Source of the DNA: Amycolatopsis sp. NBC_00345
GTDB lineage: Bacteria; Actinomycetota; Actinomycetes; Mycobacteriales; Pseudonocardiaceae
Direction of reading: 5' to 3'
DNA length: 64,000 nucleotides
Assembly (NCBI RefSeq): GCF_036116635.1
Contig: NZ_CP107995.1
Location: forward strand, 5,642,001-5,706,000
Shown here: in pieces, positions 16,373 to 24,718 of the stretch
Numbering within the stretch: position 1 is the stretch's first letter
Layout: the number at the start of each line of letters is the position of its first letter
Made by a program: the position numbers and the translations under genes
The notes under the pieces: generated by a model
What the model saw: only the letters and a program-made list of their open reading frames with translations
Databases searched by the model: none
What the model was told of the DNA's origin: nothing

Positions 16373-17236
16373 TCAGACCTCGGCGAGCCTTGGCACGGCC
16401 GCGCCCAGTGTGCCGACGGCCGCCGCGGTCCACGGCTCGGGCGTGATCACGACGACGTGCTGGATCCCCAGCGCGGCCAGGGCAGTGGCCCGCTCGACGA
16501 AGGAGTCCACGCTTTCGCCCGGCTGCAACCGGGTGCTGACGGTCTTGAGGATGTCCGAGGGCTCGCGCCCCGCTTCGGCGCAGTGCCGGGCCAGCACGTC
16601 GAGCTTGCGGCGCAGGGTCGCGCCGCCGTCGGGGACGTCGAACAGGTTGCAGGCGTCGGCGAACCGGGCCACCAGCCGCAGGGTCTTGTTCTCCCCCATG
16701 CCGCCGATGAGGATCGACGGGCGCGGTTTGCTCGCCGGCGCCGGGTTCCCGACCGGGCGCTCGAGGGTGAGCTGCTTGCCGTGGAAGGGGGAATCGTCAC
16801 CCGACCACATCCGCAACGCCAGCTCCAGCGTCTCCGAAAGCTGTTCGAACCGCTCGGCGGTCGAGGGCAGCGGCAGCCCCATCGACCGGGCCTCCACCTC
16901 GCTGTACCCGGCGCCGACGCCCAGCCAGGCGCGGCCGCGGGAGAGCACGTCCAGCGTGGTCACCGCCTTGATCAGCAGCGCCGCCGAACGGTAGGTCACC
17001 CCGGTCACCATCGTGCCCAGCCGCACCCGCTCGGTGCGCGCGGCGAAGTAGCCGAGGGTCGTGTACGCCTCCAGCATCGCCGCCTCGTGCGTGCTGTTCG
17101 GGTCGACCTGGAGCAGGTGGTCGCCCACCCACACGGTGTCCAGGTCCGCCTCGTCGGCGGCGCGCACCACCCGGTCGAGCTGGTCGGCGAGGTCGGACTC
17201 CCAGGAGAAGTTCGTGACGTTCAGGCTGATGCGCAT
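16373..17236 (-). CDS. LLM-class F420-dependent oxidoreductase
   Basis: A 287-residue bacterial-luciferase-like TIM-barrel protein. It starts MRISLNVTNFSW, with VRAADEADLDTVWVGDHLLQVDP, then RVRLGTMVTGVTYRSAALLIKAVTTLDVLSRGRAWLGVGAG, the classic strand-loop of F420-dependent members, and KPRPSILIGGMGENKTLRLVARFADACNLF. Such enzymes reduce or oxidise small molecules with F420 or FMN. It starts 18 bases after the stop of the quinone oxidoreductase gene, so the two probably form a short operon, and it is closed by a hairpin. The substrate is unknown. Confidence 0.9.
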   Translation of the reverse strand: MRISLNVTNFSWESDLADQLDRVVRAADEADLDTVWVGDHLLQVDPNSTHEAAMLEAYTTLGYFAARTERVRLGTMVTGVTYRSAALLIKAVTTLDVLSRGRAWLGVGAGYSEVEARSMGLPLPSTAERFEQLSETLELALRMWSGDDSPFHGKQLTLERPVGNPAPASKPRPSILIGGMGENKTLRLVARFADACNLFDVPDGGATLRRKLDVLARHCAEAGREPSDILKTVSTRLQPGESVDSFVERATALAALGIQHVVVITPEPWTAAAVGTLGAAVPRLAEV

Positions 17237-17254
17237 CGGCGCGCCCTTCCGTTG

Positions 17255-18256
17255 TCAGGGGGTGAGGACCAGTTTTCCGTGCCCCGGCTCGCGCAGCGCG
17301 TCGAACGCCTTGGCCGCGTCGTCCAGCGGCAGCGTGGTGACCGACGTGGGCCCGATCCGGCCGCCCGCCACCAGGTCGAGCACCGCCGCCAGATCCTCGC
17401 GGTAGGCCTGCGGCTGCGGCTTTTCCAGGCTCCAGGCGTTGTAGAACACGGTCTTGCGGCCGTCGGGCAGCAGTTTCGGGGCGACGATGCCGCCGAGGAA
17501 GCCGACCGCGCCGACGAGCATGTTCTTGCGGTCGCCGCGCAGCACGTCGTTCTGGCCGTAGCCGACCAGCACCCCGCCGCGCGCCAGCCGGGAGTACGAC
17601 CGGCGGAAGTGCGTGCCGCCGATCGGGTCGAACACGGCGGCCAGCCCGCGTGGGACCACCTCGGTGAAGTCCTCGGCGCGGTAGTCGACGGGCGTGGCCC
17701 CGTTGGCGCGCAGGAGATCCGCGTTCGCCGCCGACGCCGTGCCCCACACCTCGACGCCGTCGGCGAGCGCGGCCAGCTGGAGGAAGGCGAACCCGACCCC
17801 GCCGGACGCGCCGTGCACCAGGATCCGGCTGCCCCGCTCGACGCGGGCCACCCGGTGGAGCATCTGGTGGGCGATGAAGTAGTTGAGCGCGGCCGCGGCG
17901 ACGTCGACCGGCTTGGCGCCCTCGGGCACCGGGACCAGCCGGTCGACCGGGAGGGTGAGCGCCTCGCCGTACCCGCCGACCCGGACCAGCGCGGCCACCC
18001 GCTGTCCGATGTGGAGGGTGGAGTCGCCGGAGCCGAGCCGCTCGACCGTGCCGACGAGGTCGAAACCCGGGACGTACGGCGGTTTGGGGCCACCGGGGAT
18101 GACACCGCGCTGCTGCAGCAGGTCGCCGTAGGACACCCCCGCGGCCTCGATGCGCACGGTGGCCTCGCCCGGCCCTGGCTCGGGGAGGTCGATGGCGCGC
18201 GTTTCGAGGAAGTCCCGTGCGCCCTGGTCGGTGATGTGGACCTGTCGTACCCGCAT
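17255..18256 (-). CDS. Zinc-independent medium-chain alcohol dehydrogenase / quinone oxidoreductase
   Basis: A 333-residue MDR-superfamily enzyme. The GroES-like half has PGPGEATVRIEAAGVSYGDLLQQRG and PYVPGFDLVGTVERLG; the nucleotide fold has ILVHGASGGVGFAFLQLAAL. The cysteine and histidine ligands of zinc alcohol dehydrogenases are missing, so it belongs with NADPH:quinone or enoyl reductases. The ATG at 18256 has AGGAGG 6 bases upstream. It begins a two-gene unit with the LLM oxidoreductase. Double-bond reduction of a pathway intermediate is a plausible but unproved role. Confidence 0.9.
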   Translation of the reverse strand: MRVRQVHITDQGARDFLETRAIDLPEPGPGEATVRIEAAGVSYGDLLQQRGVIPGGPKPPYVPGFDLVGTVERLGSGDSTLHIGQRVAALVRVGGYGEALTLPVDRLVPVPEGAKPVDVAAAALNYFIAHQMLHRVARVERGSRILVHGASGGVGFAFLQLAALADGVEVWGTASAANADLLRANGATPVDYRAEDFTEVVPRGLAAVFDPIGGTHFRRSYSRLARGGVLVGYGQNDVLRGDRKNMLVGAVGFLGGIVAPKLLPDGRKTVFYNAWSLEKPQPQAYREDLAAVLDLVAGGRIGPTSVTTLPLDDAAKAFDALREPGHGKLVLTP

Positions 18257-18362
18257 GTCGCCTCCTGGTCGATCCAGCGTGGCCCCAGCATGCCGCGAGA
18301 CGCGCCGGGCGGCCCCGGACTCCTGTCCCACCGCGCTGGGAGGACGTCCCAGCCGGCCGGGG

Positions 18363-18989
18363 TCAGTGCGCGATCTCGGCGACCCGCCCGAAGGTGGCCG
18401 GATCGTCGAGACTGGTGAGCAGGTAGTGGGCGAGATCGGCGCGGGAGATCGACCAGCAGCCGGTGAGCTTGCCCTCACAGGAGACCCGGTACGGCTTGCG
18501 CCGCCCGTCGGTGAGCCGCGCCGCGCGCACGACTGTCCACTGCAGACCGGAGTCGCGGACGGCCCGCTCCATCTCGGCCATGTCGGCGTAGGGCGCGCGC
18601 AAGATGTTGTGCAGTAAGAACTTCGCGATCGCCCACTCGGCGACCTGCCGGGGCCGGGGCAGCGCCAGCGAACTGGTCGAGACCACGAGCAGCCTGCGCA
18701 CCCCCTCGGCCCGCATGGCCCCGGCGATGGTGGCGGTGCCGTGTGAGTAGACCGTGGTGGCGTGCCTGCGCATGCCGATGCCCAGCGCCGAGACGACCGC
18801 CCCGGCGCCGGACACCACCCGCCGCACCGCGTCCGGGTCGTGCACGTCGCCGGGCAGCACGTCGACCCCGGGAGTGCTCCACTCCTCGGGGCGACGCGCC
18901 AATACGGTCACCTCGTGCCCGGCACCACGCGCCTGCTCGACAACCTGCCGACCGGTACCCCCGGTCGCTCCGAACACGGCCAGGCGCAC
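18363..18989 (-). CDS. NAD(P)-binding NmrA-like / atypical SDR protein
   Basis: A 208-residue Rossmann protein beginning MRLAVFGATGGTGRQVVEQARGAGHEVTVLARR, the GxxGxxG signature of the atypical short-chain dehydrogenase group that includes NmrA, BVR-B and YwnB-type NAD(P)H-binding proteins. VVSTSSLALPRP and WTVVRAARLTDG fit the later strands. The usual YxxxK pair is not clear, so it may be a redox sensor or reductase. It ends the reverse operon that starts with the SnoaL-like gene, 7 bases downstream of its stop. Confidence 0.85.
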   Translation of the reverse strand: MRLAVFGATGGTGRQVVEQARGAGHEVTVLARRPEEWSTPGVDVLPGDVHDPDAVRRVVSGAGAVVSALGIGMRRHATTVYSHGTATIAGAMRAEGVRRLLVVSTSSLALPRPRQVAEWAIAKFLLHNILRAPYADMAEMERAVRDSGLQWTVVRAARLTDGRRKPYRVSCEGKLTGCWSISRADLAHYLLTSLDDPATFGRVAEIAH

Positions 18990-18996
18990 GGCACCG

Positions 18997-19386
18997 TCAG
19001 CCCTGCTGCGCGCGCGGGTCGCGGATCTGGCTCAGGTGCTGGCCGACCAGCAGCCAGTCGTCACCGCGCCGCCCGGCGATGTGGGTGATCCGGAACTCGC
19101 CCTGCGAGGGGTGGCCCTGGTAGGCCATCTCCTGGGTGTGCTTGCCGATCGCCACGACGGTGTCGCCGTATTCCCGGACCAACAGGTCCTCGACGGACAG
19201 CTTGCTCGTCTTGAGCGACCCGCTGCGGTAGCGGTCGAGCCACTGGTCCTTGGGCAGCACGAACCCGACCGGGCCCACGACGGTGAAGTCGTCCACGGCC
19301 AGCGCCGCGAGCGCGTCGGCGTCTCCCGCCACTTCGGCCGCCGCCCAGTTGTCCACCAGTTCCTGGATCTTCTTCTCGGTGCTCAT
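18997..19386 (-). CDS. SnoaL-like / DUF4440-type NTF2-fold protein
   Basis: A 129-residue NTF2-fold protein: an N-terminal helix ELVDNWAAAEVAGDADALAALAVDDFTVVGP, a mid segment WLDRYRSGSLKTSKLSVEDLLVREYGDTVVAIGKHTQ, and ITHIAGRRGDDWLLVGQHLSQI. This is the DUF4440/SnoaL-type pattern common in stress and secondary-metabolism genes. It is transcribed away from the MarR regulator, with about 120 bases between the starts that contain an operator-like palindrome, so regulation by that MarR protein is likely. Confidence 0.85.
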   Translation of the reverse strand: MSTEKKIQELVDNWAAAEVAGDADALAALAVDDFTVVGPVGFVLPKDQWLDRYRSGSLKTSKLSVEDLLVREYGDTVVAIGKHTQEMAYQGHPSQGEFRITHIAGRRGDDWLLVGQHLSQIRDPRAQQG

Positions 19387-19451
19387 CGTCTCCCCTGGAC
19401 TCTGCAGCGGAATCAGTGCTGCGGAATGGAATCTCGCGCCGTCGAGGCTAT

Positions 19452-19468
19452 CATCGAACCGTACGATG
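19452..19468. promoter_or_regulatory. Candidate MarR operator
   Basis: Perfect inverted repeat CATCG-N7-CGATG in the divergent region between the SnoaL-like gene and the marR gene. A second imperfect palindrome centred on AACGTT (about 19486-19495) lies close to the marR start. Size and position fit autoregulation by a MarR dimer. Confidence 0.5.
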
Positions 19469-19507
19469 TCAAATCATTAGATATCGAACGTTTGGTACGC
19501 TCACCCG

Positions 19508-19936
19508 GTGCACTTCCTCGCGAACCCCCCGCTGGGCCTGGTCCTGTCCCAGAGCGCCAAAGCCGTCGGCCGCGCCATGGAGGAGGCGATGGCGGACGCC
19601 GGTGGCAGCCTGCCGGTGTGGCAGGTCCTGATCACCCTCAAGACCCAGCCCGTTGCCAACCAGCGGGAGCTGGCGGCGGCGGTCGGCATCCAGGACGCCA
19701 CCCTCACCCATCACCTGAACGCGATGGAGAACGACGGCCTGCTGGTCCGCCGCCGCGACCCGGCCAACCGGCGCGTGCACCTGGTGGAGCTGACCGCCGG
19801 CGGGGAGTCCCTGTTCCACACCCTGCGCGGCGTCGCGGTGGCATTCGACCAGCGGCTGCGCAGTGGTCTGGACGAGACCGAGACCACCGCCCTGATCAGC
19901 TTGCTGACCAAGCTGCGCGAGAACGTGGCGCCGTAG
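19508..19936 (+). CDS. MarR-family transcriptional regulator
   Basis: A 142-residue winged-helix regulator: dimerisation helices at both ends, and the DNA-binding core LPVWQVLITLKTQPVANQRELAAAVGIQDATLTHHLNAMENDGLLVRRRDPANRRVHLVELTAGG, which is the standard MarR helix-turn-helix and wing. MarR proteins usually repress a divergent gene and themselves and release DNA on binding a phenolic or other small ligand. Here the divergent operon encodes a SnoaL-like and an NmrA-like protein. No cysteine suited to redox sensing is evident. Confidence 0.92.
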   Translation: MHFLANPPLGLVLSQSAKAVGRAMEEAMADAGGSLPVWQVLITLKTQPVANQRELAAAVGIQDATLTHHLNAMENDGLLVRRRDPANRRVHLVELTAGGESLFHTLRGVAVAFDQRLRSGLDETETTALISLLTKLRENVAP

Positions 19937-20129
19937 CCGGCCGAGTCCTCTCCGATCAGTCCGGCGACGCCGATTCTCCTTTCGCAGCAAGGGCACAGCC
20001 ATGCCGTCGCACTCTCCGCGCCGCGGGTGCCGGCGGGCGGGAAGCATTCCCTGATCCCCGGTGACGGGGAGCCCCTGTGGACGGGATGAGCCGCGGGCAG
20101 GCTCGTCCCAGACACGCGATGGGAGAGGC

Positions 20130-21059
20130 ATGAGCACTGAAATCATTGACGTGCACGGCCACGTGACGCCGCCGGAGCTGCTCAAGCGGTTTCCGATGCC
20201 GCCGAGCCTCGGCGACGTCGACGGGATGATCGAGCGCAAGGCCGCACTGGGCATCGGGCTCACGATCGTCGGCAGCCCGGTCGGCGCCGGGACGATGCTC
20301 CCGGTGCCCGGCCTCGACAACTACGCGCAGACCGTCGAGCAGATCGAGGGTTTCCACGAGTGGCTGGCCGAGACCGTCCGGTCCCACCCCGGCCACCTGC
20401 GCGGCTACGTCTACCACAATCCTTTCGCGACGGACGATTCCCTTGCCCGGGCGCAGAAGCGGCTCGCGCAGGACGAGTTCGTCGGGCTGATCGTCAACAC
20501 CAGTGTGCGCGGCCGGTACCTCGACGCGCCGGAGGCGGAGGCGACGTTCGCGATGGCGGCCGAGACCGGGGCGCCGATCCTGCTGCACCCGCCGGCCGAG
20601 CCCGTCGGCGCCGGGGCGTTCGGGAAGAACGTGGGGCTGGTCGAGCACGTGTGCCGGCCGTGCGACGTGACCGCCGGGGTCGCGGCGATCCTGGCGGCCG
20701 GGTGGCTGGTGAAGTACCCCGGCCTCAAGCTGATCGCGCCCAACGCGGGCGGGGCGCTGGCCCTGCTGCCGGAGAAGCTGGACCTCGCGCAGCAGCGCGC
20801 CCAGACCGAGGGACCCCGGTTCAGCGAGCTGCTCGCCCGGATCCACGTCGACACCGCGACCCCCAGCGGTAACGCGCTTTCCGCCGCCGCCAACGTCTTC
20901 ACGCCCGAGCACCTGCTGTTCGGCACCGACTCCCCGCCGCTGGCGACGCCGCTGGACCGGGCGCTCGACCTTCTGTCCGATGTGGACCTGACGGCCGAGC
21001 AGCTGGCCGGGGTCCGGGCGGGCAACGCGCGCGCCCTGTTCGGGCTGGGGACGCGGTGA
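20130..21059 (+). CDS. Amidohydrolase-related metal-dependent hydrolase/decarboxylase (ACMSD-like)
   Basis: A 309-residue amidohydrolase-2 family protein starting MSTEIIDVHGHVTPPELL, with the HxH metal motif at residues 9-11. ILLHPPAEPVGAG and the late FGTDSPP with the conserved metal Asp complete the site. Relatives include 2-amino-3-carboxymuconate-semialdehyde decarboxylase, gamma-resorcylate decarboxylase and similar non-oxidative decarboxylases. GGGAGAGG lies just upstream of the ATG at 20130. The next gene overlaps its stop (GTGA), so this begins a four-gene forward operon. Confidence 0.87.
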   Translation: MSTEIIDVHGHVTPPELLKRFPMPPSLGDVDGMIERKAALGIGLTIVGSPVGAGTMLPVPGLDNYAQTVEQIEGFHEWLAETVRSHPGHLRGYVYHNPFATDDSLARAQKRLAQDEFVGLIVNTSVRGRYLDAPEAEATFAMAAETGAPILLHPPAEPVGAGAFGKNVGLVEHVCRPCDVTAGVAAILAAGWLVKYPGLKLIAPNAGGALALLPEKLDLAQQRAQTEGPRFSELLARIHVDTATPSGNALSAAANVFTPEHLLFGTDSPPLATPLDRALDLLSDVDLTAEQLAGVRAGNARALFGLGTR

Positions 21060-21805
21060 GCAGCCGGGCGCTGGTCGTCGGCGGGTACGGCGGGCTGGGC
21101 ACGGTGATCTGCGAGCAGCTCGCCGATCAGGGCGCCCGGATCGCCGTCGCGGGGCGGTCGCCGGACAAGGCCGGGGAACTCGCGGCGCGGCTGCGGGAGC
21201 AGGGCGCCGACGCGGTCGCGGTCGAGCTGGACATCGCCGACAGCGCCGGCATCACCGCGGCCGTCGGCGAGACCGTCGCCGCACTGTCCGGTGTGGACAT
21301 CCTGGTCAACTGTGCGAGCAGGCTGGCCACCATGCCCGCCGAGCGGTTCGACGAGCAGGAGTTCCGGGCCATCGTGGACGCCAACCTGACCGGCGCCTTC
21401 CTGCTCTCCCGCGCGGTCGGCGCGCACATGATCGAGTCCGGGACCCGGGGGACCGTGCTCCACCTGTCCTCCGTGCGCGGCGCGCTCGGCACGCGGCGCG
21501 GGTTCACCGCCTACGGGGCCAGCAAGGCGGGGCTGAACTTCCTGGTGCGCCAGCTGGCCACCGAATGGGGGCAGCACGGGATCACGGTCAACGCCGTGGC
21601 GCCCGGGTTCGTGCGCACCGAGTTCGTCGAGGCCGCCGCCCAGGACCCGGGGTTCCTGGCGGGCGTGCGCTCGCGCATCCCGCTGGGCCGCTTCGCCGAA
21701 CCGGCCGAGGTGGCCAGTGCGGTGCTGTACCTGATCTCCCCCCTGGCCCGGTTCGTCACCGGCCAGGTGCTCTACGTCGACGGCGGCGTCACCGCGAGCC
21801 AGTGA
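21056..21805 (+). CDS. Short-chain dehydrogenase/reductase
   Basis: A 249-residue classical SDR. The cofactor motif is slightly altered (VVGGYGGLGTVICEQLA), then DILVNCASRLAT, the catalytic Ser in LHLSSVRGALGTRRGFTAYGASKAGLNFL with Tyr and Lys four residues apart, and the PGFVRTEF segment. These are NAD(P)-dependent ketone or alcohol oxidoreductases. The GTG start overlaps the amidohydrolase stop by four bases, so the two proteins are translationally coupled. Confidence 0.92.
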   Translation: MSSRALVVGGYGGLGTVICEQLADQGARIAVAGRSPDKAGELAARLREQGADAVAVELDIADSAGITAAVGETVAALSGVDILVNCASRLATMPAERFDEQEFRAIVDANLTGAFLLSRAVGAHMIESGTRGTVLHLSSVRGALGTRRGFTAYGASKAGLNFLVRQLATEWGQHGITVNAVAPGFVRTEFVEAAAQDPGFLAGVRSRIPLGRFAEPAEVASAVLYLISPLARFVTGQVLYVDGGVTASQ

Positions 21806-21843
21806 GCGCCGAGCACACCATCAAATCCGAAGGAGCTGAAGTC

Positions 21844-22227
21844 ATGGGAACGTGGCACGCGCTGTTCTACCCGCTCAAGCCCGGTAGCGAGGAAACGGTC
21901 AAGGAGTTGTTCCGCGCCAGCGGCCGCCCGGCGTTCGACGTGAGCGACGGTGACGGCACCGTGGTCGGCAGGCTGCTGGGCACGATGGCGTTCGTCGGCC
22001 GCGAGATGGCCGTGCGGGTCATCGAGGTCGACGGGGTGCTGCCGGTGGTGGCCGCGCACATGAGCAGGCAGCCCGAGGTGCGCGCGTTCGAGCAGCAGCT
22101 CGAGCAGCACCTGGCCAAGCCCCGCGACATGGTGACCCCCGAGGGCGCGCGGGCGTTCTTCCGCGACTCCGCGCTGGAGTGCGTGCTCGCCCGCAGGCAC
22201 GACGAGCCGCTGTCCACCCAGGTCTGA
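21844..22227 (+). CDS. SchA/CurD-like domain protein
   Basis: A 127-residue protein resembling the SchA/CurD-like domain found in spore-pigment and aromatic polyketide clusters: MGTWHALFYPLKPGSEETVKELF, then GTVVGRLLGTMAFVGREMAVRVIEVDG, and MSRQPEVRAFEQQLEQHL, ending in an FFRDSALECVL segment. The exact biochemical role of this domain is not settled; in several clusters it accompanies oxygenases. GAAGGAGCTG sits about 9 bases before the ATG at 21844, and the LLM gene follows after 10 bases. Confidence 0.8.
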   Translation: MGTWHALFYPLKPGSEETVKELFRASGRPAFDVSDGDGTVVGRLLGTMAFVGREMAVRVIEVDGVLPVVAAHMSRQPEVRAFEQQLEQHLAKPRDMVTPEGARAFFRDSALECVLARRHDEPLSTQV

Positions 22228-22237
22228 GGGGGCGGGC

Positions 22238-23116
22238 GTGCGCATCGGACTCGGGCTGCCCAACGGGATCCCCGGCACGGCGGCCGACAACCTGCTCACC
22301 TGGGCCGTGGAGGGCGACCGCGCCGGGTTCAGCACCCTGGCCTCCCTCGACCGGCTGGTCTACGACAACCACGAGACCCTGACCACCCTCGCCGCGGCCG
22401 CCGCGGTGACCGAGCGTGCGCGGCTGATGACGGCGATCCTCATCGCGCCGCTGCACACCAGCACCGCGTTGCTGGCCAAGCAGTCCGCCACCGTCGACCA
22501 GTTCGCGCACGGCCGGCTCACCCTGGGCCTGGCCGTCGGCGCCCGCCCGGACGACTTCCAGGCCGCCGGTGCCGAACACGCGGGCCGCGGCACCCGCTTC
22601 GACGCACAGCTCGCCGAACTGCGCGCGCTCTGGGCGGGCGAACGTCGCGGGTTCGCGGGCGGCGTCGGCCCGAAACCCGCGCAGCCCGGCGGCCCACGGC
22701 TCGTCTTCGGCGGCCACGCCCCCAGCGCCGTCCGCCGCGCGGCCGCCGAGGGCGCGGGCTGGATCAGCGGCAGCGGCGGCCTCGGCATGTTCCGCCACGG
22801 CGCGCAGGCCTTCCGCACCGCGTGGGAGAGCGCCGGCCGCGCGGAAACCCCCACCCTGCACGCACTGTGTTACTTCAGCCTGGGCGACGACGCCGCCGAA
22901 CTGGCCAACTCCTACCTACGGAACTACTACGGCTTCGCCCCGCCCTACGCCGAAGCGGTCGTCAACAGCACCGCCATCGGCGCGGATGCGGTCCGCCAGT
23001 CCGTGACCGATTACGCGGCGGCGGGTTGCGACGAACTGATCCTGGTCCCCTGTTCGGCCGACCTGGACCAGCTCAAGCTCCTCCGCGCCGCCCTCCCGGA
23101 GGCCCTCACCGTCTGA
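22238..23116 (+). CDS. LLM-class flavin/F420-dependent oxidoreductase
   Basis: A 292-residue luciferase-like TIM-barrel enzyme: MRIGLGLPNGIPG, AVEGDRAGFSTLASLDRLVYDN, ERARLMTAILIAPLHTSTALLAKQSATVDQFAHGRLTLGLAVGARPDDF, and GGPRLVFGGHAPSAVRRAAAEGAGWISG. The GTG start lies 10 bases after the SchA/CurD-like stop. It is the last gene of the forward operon and is followed by a very strong hairpin. Flavin- or F420-linked oxidation of a pathway compound is likely; the substrate is unknown. Confidence 0.9.
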   Translation: MRIGLGLPNGIPGTAADNLLTWAVEGDRAGFSTLASLDRLVYDNHETLTTLAAAAAVTERARLMTAILIAPLHTSTALLAKQSATVDQFAHGRLTLGLAVGARPDDFQAAGAEHAGRGTRFDAQLAELRALWAGERRGFAGGVGPKPAQPGGPRLVFGGHAPSAVRRAAAEGAGWISGSGGLGMFRHGAQAFRTAWESAGRAETPTLHALCYFSLGDDAAELANSYLRNYYGFAPPYAEAVVNSTAIGADAVRQSVTDYAAAGCDELILVPCSADLDQLKLLRAALPEALTV

Positions 23117-23180
23117 TCGCACGAGGAAACGGCGGCGCCAGGAAAGCCAGAAGACCGTGCTGCGGCAGAGCTTCCAGATC

Positions 23181-23230
23181 ATGGAGCGGGGCCGGCCGGA
23201 CCGAATTCGGTCCGGCCGGCCCCGCTCCAT
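23181..23230. terminator. Near-perfect 50-base palindromic terminator
   Basis: Perfect 23-bp stem (23181-23203 with 23208-23230) closed by AATT, followed by TTTCGGTTT. It lies between the LLM gene (stop 23116) and the convergent response regulator (stop 23306), so it can end both transcripts. Confidence 0.9.
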
Positions 23231-23305
23231 TTCGGTTTCAGCGCGGTGAATCCTCGCTCGTCGAACGCACGGATCACCGCCCGCGCGTCATTCCCGGCCG
23301 AGCGC

Positions 23306-24004
23306 TCAGCGGCCAAGCCCCGCCCGCCGCGCCAGCACCGCCGCCTCGGTCCGGTCCACCAGCCGCAGTTTCGCGAAGATCCGCGACAGGTAGTTGCGCA
23401 CCGTCTTGACCGACAGCCCCAGTTCCCGCGCGATCACCGCGTTTCCCTTCCCGTCCGCGACCAGTTCCAAGACCGCCCGCTCCCGTGTGGTCAGGTCCGG
23501 GAACGGGTCCTGCGAGGCCGGCGGCTGGGTCAGGTACTCGACCACCCAGTCGGCCACGTGCGAGTCGAACAGGACACTCCCCGCGCACACCACGTCGATG
23601 GCGCGCTTGAGCTCGCGCGAATCCGCCCCCTTGAGCAGGTAGCCGCGGGCGCCCGAGCGCATGGCGGACAGGAACGTGTCGCGGTCCTCCGACATGGTCA
23701 CCACGACCACCGCGGTGTCCGGGTTGCGGGTCGCGATCGCCCGGGTGGCCTCGATACCACTGATATCGGGCAGGTTCACGTCCATCAGCACGACGTCCGG
23801 CCGTAACCGCCCGGTCATCCCCACCGCCTCACCGCCGGTGCGGGCCTCGCCCACGACCCGGCAGGTGCCCGCACTCTCCAGCAGTGTCTTGACTCCCGAC
23901 CGATACAGCGGATGGTCGTCGGCTATCACTACCTCAATCGGCCGAGCTTCAACCTGCCCTGCACTCATCGCGCCCCCAGGTCCTGTGCCGGCTTCCGCCG
24001 GCAT
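23306..24004 (-). CDS. NarL/FixJ-type response regulator (LuxR HTH)
   Basis: A response regulator of 220-232 residues. The receiver domain has VVIADDHPLYRSGV with the acidic pair, the phospho-acceptor Asp in DVVLMDVNLPDISGIEA, the Thr of VVVVTMSED and the Lys of GYLLKGA. The output domain PDLTTRERAVLELVADGKGNAVIARELGLSVKTVRNYLSRIFAKL is a typical LuxR helix-turn-helix. No histidine kinase gene is adjacent, so it is an orphan regulator within this window. The true start may be the ATG at 23968, since the first 12 residues look non-conserved. Confidence 0.92.
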   Translation of the reverse strand: MPAEAGTGPGGAMSAGQVEARPIEVVIADDHPLYRSGVKTLLESAGTCRVVGEARTGGEAVGMTGRLRPDVVLMDVNLPDISGIEATRAIATRNPDTAVVVVTMSEDRDTFLSAMRSGARGYLLKGADSRELKRAIDVVCAGSVLFDSHVADWVVEYLTQPPASQDPFPDLTTRERAVLELVADGKGNAVIARELGLSVKTVRNYLSRIFAKLRLVDRTEAAVLARRAGLGR

Positions 24005-24718
24005 GCCGGTCCGGCCGCACGCCGCTGCCGGACCCGCCGGTGCCGGACCCCTTCCTGTGTGTAACGACCCCCCAGGTCATGCACCGGATCAACTGACAGC
24101 ATACCGGGACAGTGCGGCGGCATGGGTGGAAAGTTACGCGCCAATGATGCGACCGTCCGGAACGGAGACCATTTCAAGATCGCTATTTCCGGCCCGGCAC
24201 GGCGGACCGGGTCCGGCGAGATCGCCACTGTTAGCGGTCACATCTGCGGCGGTGAGTCCATCTGAGAGCGACTCCAAGCCGGTGCGAGAGTTGACACCCG
24301 CGCAGGTCGAGGCGGCAGTGGCGAGCGGCCGGCATCGACGTGCCCGCGAGACCGGGAGAGCATGTTCGAGCCGTAGATTGCGAAGAAGCGTTACCGCAGG
24401 CTTACCAATCTGGATAAGATCATTTTTTCGTTGCCTGGGAAATTAACTAAGGGTCGGGATACTTCCGCGCATTTCGCGATCACCGCCTGTTACACGACCG
24501 GCTGATGCGCTATTTGGCGGAGCGCCACGGGTTCACCACGTTCGCGATGCCGAGGCCGGCCACGCCCCGCTCCGGTCGGCGCGTACGAGCTGAGACCGGC
24601 AACGCGGCCATGGCACAACGAACGGTTGTCGACGCCGCGTGTCGGTTGTTGGACGTCACCGCCTCGCGGCGAGTTCACTGCCCCCGGTACGCCAAGAAGC
24701 GACGGCTGAGGAGGGTGA
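24005..24718. other. Gene-free interval upstream of dnaE
   Basis: About 700 bases with no frame that looks coding. The stretch 24380-24480 is noticeably richer in A/T than its surroundings. It contains TTACCG (24391-24396) and TAAGAT (24415-24420) spaced by 18, a weak promoter candidate that would give a leader of roughly 290 bases before the polymerase gene. The region also holds the promoter of the response regulator on the other strand. Confidence 0.45.

Noticed and set aside
18336..18352. Palindrome CTGGGA-N5-TCCCAG as an operator or terminator
   Set aside because: Only a six-base arm in very GC-rich DNA; could be chance and is not placed clearly for either role.
14312..18418. A 1368-codon open frame on the forward strand
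   Set aside because: It is antisense to the amidotransferase, LLM and quinone oxidoreductase genes and reads as arginine/glycine-rich text. Long shadow frames are expected at this GC content.
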